This document shows, piece after piece, positions 50,958 to 55,463 of a DNA stretch of 55,463 bases. Every line of letters begins with the position of its first letter. Positions within the stretch are counted from its first letter, which is position 1. The notes beneath the pieces were generated by a model. The model was not told where the DNA came from, made no database searches, and saw only the letters and a program-made list of their open reading frames with translations. This DNA is from Candidatus Melainabacteria bacterium. GTDB taxonomy: Bacteria > Cyanobacteriota > Vampirovibrionia > Gastranaerophilales > Gastranaerophilaceae. The translations under genes were made by a program, and so were the position numbers. Location: assembly GCA_003258735.1 (NCBI GenBank), contig QHME01000012.1, positions 1 to 55,463 of the forward strand, read 5' to 3'.

Positions 50958-51875
50958 ATGAAAAATAAAGCTTTCACCTTAGCAGAAGTATTGATAGTCT
51001 TAGCTCTTGTTGGATTTTTGTTTACTTTGACGATTCCGAATGTCATTCATAAACAGGGGTCGCAAAAGTACATTGAAACCCTAACAACAGCACAATCAAA
51101 ACTTCAAACAGCTTTTGAGGAGACTGCAAAAGCAAATAACAACAAACTTCCGCTTGATTGGGATAATGTAAAAGCAAGTAATAACAAATCAGAAGCTATA
51201 ATTAAGGAGCTTGGTAAAAGACTTCAAATAATGTCATATTGTGGAGCTTCCGATAGCGGTTGCTTTGCTCCAAACGGATATAGAACGTTAAATGGAGTTG
51301 CTACAACTGTTATTACTGATGATATGGAACCTTTTGCACGAACATCGGAACTACCACAAGATGACATTGTTGCAAATGACAATGTTGGGTTGAATTTGCA
51401 AGATGAGAGCGAATCAAATTCCGAACAACCTATGCAAAAGCCTGTTCAATATCAACAAGCTGACCCAAAAGCCTCATCTGTTTACGTGTCATTGCTAGAT
51501 GGCGGTTCAATTGCGTTAAAAACAAGTTCGACATATTGTAATGGGATTGTTCCGGCAGTAGATCCTATAGAAAGACCTTTTTGCGGTGTTATTTATGTTG
51601 ATGTGAATGGCCCTGCTATACCTAACATGTTGGGAGTGGATGTTTTTGGTTTTTATTTATCAGGTAACAATGTTTTACCTATGGGCTTTTACGGAGATGA
51701 TTTTTCGTTTGACTACAATTGTCTTAGAGAAACTCCACACGCTACAAAATATAATGGTTTAGGCTGTACTGCTTGGGCTATGAAAAATAAAAATATGGAA
51801 TATCGTAAGTGCCAAGCTGGTAAAAGGTTAGGTTGGGCATCGGCAACAAGATGTACAGAACCATCTAAAAAATAA
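50958..51875 (+). CDS. Type IV pseudopilin-like protein
   Basis: The 305-residue protein has a type IV prepilin leader: a short basic start (MKNK), then AFTLAEVLIVLALVGFLFTL with the Ala-Phe-Thr-Leu processing region and Glu5 of the mature form. A prepilin peptidase should cleave it and a long helix anchors it. The C-terminal domain (about 60-305) is Cys-containing, with several GC, WAMKN and SGNN-type segments, and is unlike major pilins in length. It is not in a pil operon here. A terminator follows. Confidence 0.85.
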   Translation: MKNKAFTLAEVLIVLALVGFLFTLTIPNVIHKQGSQKYIETLTTAQSKLQTAFEETAKANNNKLPLDWDNVKASNNKSEAIIKELGKRLQIMSYCGASDSGCFAPNGYRTLNGVATTVITDDMEPFARTSELPQDDIVANDNVGLNLQDESESNSEQPMQKPVQYQQADPKASSVYVSLLDGGSIALKTSSTYCNGIVPAVDPIERPFCGVIYVDVNGPAIPNMLGVDVFGFYLSGNNVLPMGFYGDDFSFDYNCLRETPHATKYNGLGCTAWAMKNKNMEYRKCQAGKRLGWASATRCTEPSKK

Positions 51876-51898
51876 TTAGCTTCAAAATTCGAGCATAT

Positions 51899-51931
51899 AA
51901 AAAGAGACTGAAAAATTTTCAGTCTCTTTTT
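51899..51931. terminator. Strong palindromic terminator, bidirectional
   Basis: AAAGAGACTGAAAA pairs exactly with TTTTCAGTCTCTTT, giving a long stem with T runs on both strands. It serves the pseudopilin gene on the plus strand and the lipoprotein gene on the minus strand. Confidence 0.85.
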
Positions 51932-51956
51932 CGTGATGTTTATTTATAATTTATTG

Positions 51957-52835
51957 TTAAACAACATTTTCAATGTTATCCAGACGTTTTTGTGAATCAC
52001 GTTTAATAATTCTTTTTGCGATTAGAACTAGGATTAATACGCCTAACAAAATTACAAACGCAATAGCAAATCCACTATATTGAACATATTGTAATTTGAT
52101 TGTTGTAGGAGCATCTTTTTTGATATTCCAAGTATAAACATTTCCTGACATTGAATCAGCGTTGTTATATGATGCAAATGATGGTACTTGAATACTTAAA
52201 GATGTTTTTAAATCTTTGTCTGTCAAATTTTGCTCAGGCTCAGTTGTAGGCATAGAATCTTTCGTAAATTGTTTTGTTGCATCATCCAAATTATCAGCAA
52301 CAGTATCAGTTTTGTCTGTATCAAAATCGGCTGAATCTCCATATTTTTGGAAATACTCAGGAGTTAAACCTCCTGTTACGTTTTGAGCTTTTGTATTTTG
52401 GTTATTTTGTTCAATTTTTTGGAATTTTTCTGCTTGAGTTTTGTAATTATAAGTCATGTCTATGTTGAAAGAAGATACTAAGAAATTCTTCTTAATTTCA
52501 ATAAATTTTTTGCTTGGCAAATTAGATACAAAACCTAGAGACGACAAATCCAAATCGGTGAATTTTAAATTTTTAACAGCTTTTGATGCCGTAATTGTTG
52601 AGAACTTCGCCCCATAAGCATTTTCTACACTATATGAATCATCCAAAAATTTTTCATAATTGCTTACAATATTTTGACCGATAAAGTCAGTTTTGTCTGA
52701 CAAATCGCCCTGATACGTGATTGATGATGCAACAGATGCTGATTTGTCATCATTTATAGTAATCTTTGTGTCAATATTTGCACATCCTGCAACAAGCGGA
52801 ACTAACATTAGCAAAGATAAAATAAGTCTCTTCAT
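51957..52835 (-). CDS. LppM/DUF3153-like lipoprotein
   Basis: The 292-residue protein starts at the ATG 52835, after an AGGGAGAG site; an in-frame extension of 53 residues upstream lacks a lipoprotein start. The signal is MKRLILSLLMLVPLVAGC with the lipobox LVAGC, so the cysteine should be lipidated. The domain KITINDDKSASVASSITYQ resembles the LppM / DUF3153 family known from mycobacteria and cyanobacteria. A C-terminal membrane helix (about 255-275, FAIAFVILLGVLILVLIAKR) adds a second anchor. The role is unknown. It is divergent from rlmD. Confidence 0.75.
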   Translation of the reverse strand: MKRLILSLLMLVPLVAGCANIDTKITINDDKSASVASSITYQGDLSDKTDFIGQNIVSNYEKFLDDSYSVENAYGAKFSTITASKAVKNLKFTDLDLSSLGFVSNLPSKKFIEIKKNFLVSSFNIDMTYNYKTQAEKFQKIEQNNQNTKAQNVTGGLTPEYFQKYGDSADFDTDKTDTVADNLDDATKQFTKDSMPTTEPEQNLTDKDLKTSLSIQVPSFASYNNADSMSGNVYTWNIKKDAPTTIKLQYVQYSGFAIAFVILLGVLILVLIAKRIIKRDSQKRLDNIENVV

Positions 52836-52927
52836 TAAAATACTCTCCCTATTGTACTGTTTAAATATCATAACATAATTTGTATAATATGTTAAATTAT
52901 AAAGATTGTTTAAGGTATAATTAATAT

Positions 52928-54286
52928 ATGAAAGTAAATGAAGAATATATCGCAAAGATTGAGAAATTAACGAACGAAGGTGTGGGTATTGCAAGAGTCG
53001 ATAATTGTGTTGTTTTTATTGAGAACACCTGCCCTGAGGATGAAATAAAATTTAAAATAACAAAGGTAAATAAATCTTTTGCTCAAGGGCAAATTGTTGA
53101 AATAATTACACCATCCCAACATAGAGTCAAACCATTTTGCCCTATGTATAATGCTTGTGGAGCATGTCAATTACAATTTATTGACTATGAATATCAATTG
53201 CAGGTTAAGCAAGAAATTACACAAGATGCCATGGATAGAATTGGTGGACTTAATATCAAGGTAAAATCGACAATTCCAAGTCCTGAACAAAATAAATACA
53301 GGCATAAAGTTCAATATCCGGTTTCAAGAACGAAAAATTCAGGTAGAATTCTAGCAGGATATTACAAACCAAAAACTCATGAAATAGTTAATATCAAATA
53401 TTGTCCGATACAACCTGCAATTTGTGATAATATCATCAATTTTATACGAGATAAGGCCTTTGACTTCGGAGTACAAGGATTTTTTGAAAAAAATCATTCA
53501 GGTGATTTACGCCATATTGTATTGAGAATTTCATCATATAACGGAAAAATTTTAGTTGTTCTTGTTGTTAATGCAACTAAAATTTTTGACAGGCTAAAAG
53601 ATTTTGCAAAATGTATTTATGATGAGTTTGACGAAGTTGTCGGAGTTTGCGTAAATTATAATTCTAAAAAAACAAATGTTATTTTAGGAAACAAAACGGA
53701 ATGTATATGCGGTCAGGATTATGTTGAAGAAAAATTACTTGACAAAATATTTAAAATAGGTGTCTCAACGTTTTTCCAAGTTAATCCTAAGAGCGCTGAA
53801 AATATTTTTAAATACGTAAAAGAATATTTGAAAGACAATTTCGAAGCACCAATTGTTTTAGATGCTTATGCCGGAATTTCATCATTTGGAATTTGTGTAT
53901 CTGATGTTTGTAAAAAAGTTGTAACAGTCGAAGAAAATAAAGAATCTTGTGACAAAGCAAGAGAAGTTATTCAGACAAACCGTATTAAAAATGTTGAAAT
54001 TCACAATATGGATGCAGCGAAATTTTTCGCAAAAGAAAAACGCAAATTTGATGCAATAATTCTTGATCCTCCTAGAAAGGGTTGTACAAAAGAATCACTT
54101 GATGAAGCAATTAGGCTTACAAACAATACTATTATTTATGTAAGTTGTAATCCTGCAACTCTTGCACGCGATTTGAAATATTTGACAGAACATGGATTTG
54201 TCGTTGAGTCTGTTCAGCCGTTTGATATGTTTTGTCATACATATCATGTGGAAAATGTAGCAATTGTCAGAAGGATGGAAATCTAA
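52928..54286 (+). CDS. rlmD: 23S rRNA (uracil-5-)-methyltransferase (RlmD/RumA type)
   Basis: The 452-residue enzyme methylates U1939 (or related uracil) of 23S rRNA with SAM. It has an N-terminal TRAM domain (1-60), an iron-sulfur cysteine cluster (Cys71, Cys77, Cys80 in FCPMYNACGACQLQ and a fourth in IKYCP), the SAM loop LDAYAGISSFGI and the catalytic motifs ILDPPRKGC and YVSCNPATLARDL. The split between RlmC, RlmD and TrmA by sequence is uncertain. Confidence 0.9.
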   Translation: MKVNEEYIAKIEKLTNEGVGIARVDNCVVFIENTCPEDEIKFKITKVNKSFAQGQIVEIITPSQHRVKPFCPMYNACGACQLQFIDYEYQLQVKQEITQDAMDRIGGLNIKVKSTIPSPEQNKYRHKVQYPVSRTKNSGRILAGYYKPKTHEIVNIKYCPIQPAICDNIINFIRDKAFDFGVQGFFEKNHSGDLRHIVLRISSYNGKILVVLVVNATKIFDRLKDFAKCIYDEFDEVVGVCVNYNSKKTNVILGNKTECICGQDYVEEKLLDKIFKIGVSTFFQVNPKSAENIFKYVKEYLKDNFEAPIVLDAYAGISSFGICVSDVCKKVVTVEENKESCDKAREVIQTNRIKNVEIHNMDAAKFFAKEKRKFDAIILDPPRKGCTKESLDEAIRLTNNTIIYVSCNPATLARDLKYLTEHGFVVESVQPFDMFCHTYHVENVAIVRRMEI

Positions 54287-54377
54287 AATTGTACTTAGGA
54301 CACTTGAAATTTGGGTTTGATTATATAAAATAAAAATATAGGTTATGCGCGTTTAAGGAAAGGGTATTAGGGATTAA

Positions 54378-55463
54378 ATGATTAAATTTGACTGCCGAAA
54401 TACAGATTGTAGTGTCGTTGGACAAGAAAATGGTTTAGATTTAGCTAGTGAATTTGCTCAATATAAAGATAAAATAGCTGAAATTATAGCTGATTTGAAT
54501 AAGCGAAAAGATAAACCCGGCCAGATGCTACAATGGATGAATCTTGGTTATAATGAAGAAACCCTTTGGTATGTTAAAGAGTATGCATCAATGGTTCGAG
54601 GCAGATTCGATAACATTTTAGTCCTTGGTATAGGGGGATCAGCTTTAGGTGGTGTGGCAATTTCAGAAGCATTATTAAAACCGTACTGGAATCTTTTAAC
54701 CCCTGAACAACGTGATAATTACCCTAGAATTTTCTTTTTGGATAATATTGACCCTGATACAATGAATGGGCTTTTGGATGTTTTAGATTTAAAAAAGACT
54801 TTGGTTAATGTTATAACAAAATCAGGTTCAACAGCAGAAACTATGGCTCAGTTTATGGTTGTGAAAGATCGTTTAGAGCAAGTTTTGGGTGAAGATGAAT
54901 ATCGTAAAAATGTTGTTGCAACAACCGATAAACAAACAGGTGTCCTAAGGCAAATTGCGGAACAGGAAGGATATAAAACTTTCGTAGTTCCTGATGATGT
55001 TGGCGGCAGATTTTCTGTATTTTCTGCTGTTGGCCTACTGCCATTAGCACTTGTCGGTATTGATATTAATGAAATTATGAATGGTATCAAAGACATGGAT
55101 TTGGCTTTGAAAAACACCAATATTTGTGAAAATATTGCAGCACAAAATGCACTGATTCAATACCTTATGGATGTTAAAAAAGGTAAAAATTTGTCTGTAA
55201 TGATGCCATATTCAAGTAAATTGAAATATGTTTCAGATTGGTATGTTCAATTATGGGCTGAATCTTTAGGTAAACATGAAGATTTACAAGGAAATCATAT
55301 CCATGTCGGACCTACTCCAATCAAGGCTCTTGGGGCGACAGACCAACATTCTCAATTTCAATTGTTTAATGAAGGTCCAAATGATAAAATCATCAATTTT
55401 ATTAGAGTTGAGAACTTTGATACGACTTTAGATATTCCAAAAATATTTGAATATACAGGTATA
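54378..55463 (+). CDS. pgi: Glucose-6-phosphate isomerase, 3' end cut
   Basis: The frame opens at the ATG 54378 and stays open to the last base, giving the first 362 residues of about 450-550. The phosphosugar-binding loop GIGGSALGG (84-92) and the VGPTPIKALGATDQHSQFQLF catalytic block are typical of Pgi. The enzyme links glucose and fructose 6-phosphate in glycolysis. The 91-base gap before it holds a weak TTGAAA-N16-TAAAAT promoter-like pair that I do not list separately. Confidence 0.94.
   Translation, partial: MIKFDCRNTDCSVVGQENGLDLASEFAQYKDKIAEIIADLNKRKDKPGQMLQWMNLGYNEETLWYVKEYASMVRGRFDNILVLGIGGSALGGVAISEALLKPYWNLLTPEQRDNYPRIFFLDNIDPDTMNGLLDVLDLKKTLVNVITKSGSTAETMAQFMVVKDRLEQVLGEDEYRKNVVATTDKQTGVLRQIAEQEGYKTFVVPDDVGGRFSVFSAVGLLPLALVGIDINEIMNGIKDMDLALKNTNICENIAAQNALIQYLMDVKKGKNLSVMMPYSSKLKYVSDWYVQLWAESLGKHEDLQGNHIHVGPTPIKALGATDQHSQFQLFNEGPNDKIINFIRVENFDTTLDIPKIFEYTGI

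Noticed and set aside
51957..52994. Longest lipoprotein frame starting at 52994
   Set aside because: The extra 53 residues lie before a perfect lipoprotein signal and overlap the divergent rlmD start.
1..55463. CRISPR arrays, insertion-sequence transposases and prophage modules
   Set aside because: No regular spaced repeats, transposase or phage structural genes were seen.

Overview
The window is an AT-rich bacterial chromosome segment (roughly one third G+C by eye) with dense, mostly short operons on both strands. The best guess for its source is a gut Gastranaerophilales / Vampirovibrionia (the non-photosynthetic sister lineage of Cyanobacteria, formerly Melainabacteria). Clues are the pseudopilin with a TLAEVLIVLALVG-type N-terminus, a Tic20-like membrane protein, an LppM/DUF3153-like lipoprotein, a cyanobacterial-style group 2 sigma factor, and several large clade-restricted-looking proteins with no signal peptide. 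This assignment is inference from gene content; no 16S rRNA gene is present.

Layout. 1-5858 (+): a cut nitrilase-family gene, a PBP4-type D-Ala-D-Ala carboxypeptidase, a GT2 glycosyltransferase, a Gfo/Idh/MocA oxidoreductase, a CDP-alcohol phosphatidyltransferase, TrmL and the ADP/ATP-dependent NAD(P)HX dehydratase. 5862-8239: a small unknown gene, speD, an orphan OmpR-type regulator, a dispersed repeat and rpsP. 8493-15161 (+): the classic tig-clpP-clpX protein quality-control cluster, then polA and a small exported protein. 15167-24477 (-): tlyA, tatD, a 648-residue putative metalloprotease, glnA, panD, proS, a TPR protein and an exported protein. 24791-29043 (+): MTA phosphorylase, two YggT proteins and the TrkA/TrkH potassium uptake system. 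29055-33311 is an accessory-looking zone with a prepilin stub, an AMIN-like membrane protein, a Ser/Gly/Cys-rich small protein, a 732-residue protein of flagellin-like layout and a palindromic repeat. 33312-39230: wecB, then a glutaredoxin overlapping a cluster-less hybrid-cluster-protein homologue, rpsG/rpsL, the second copy of the dispersed repeat, a Tic20-like protein and a TPR protein. 39446-48464: a coiled-coil protein, an AI-2E-family transporter, a B12-type radical SAM protein, a phosphatase, leuD, a SEC-C protein, recN and a zinc-ribbon/SPFH fusion. 48579-55463: sigma factor, tRNA-Val(UAC), a GT2 stub, two exported Cys-containing paralogues, a pseudopilin, a lipoprotein, RlmD and a cut pgi.

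Links between genes. SpeD and MTA phosphorylase are the entry and salvage points of polyamine metabolism, although no spermidine synthase is seen here. Trigger factor and ClpXP act together on nascent and damaged proteins. TrkA and TrkH form one K+ channel system. The most unusual unit is the glutaredoxin/Hcp-like pair at 34575-36417. The Hcp fold is recognisable from end to end, yet by my alignment all seven hybrid-cluster ligands are replaced. Other points of interest are the HExxH protein at 16813-18759, the flagellin-like 732-residue protein with its small Ser/Gly/Cys-rich neighbour, two N-terminal gene stubs (prepilin and GT2), and a dispersed ~120-bp intergenic repeat with full-length and internally deleted copies.
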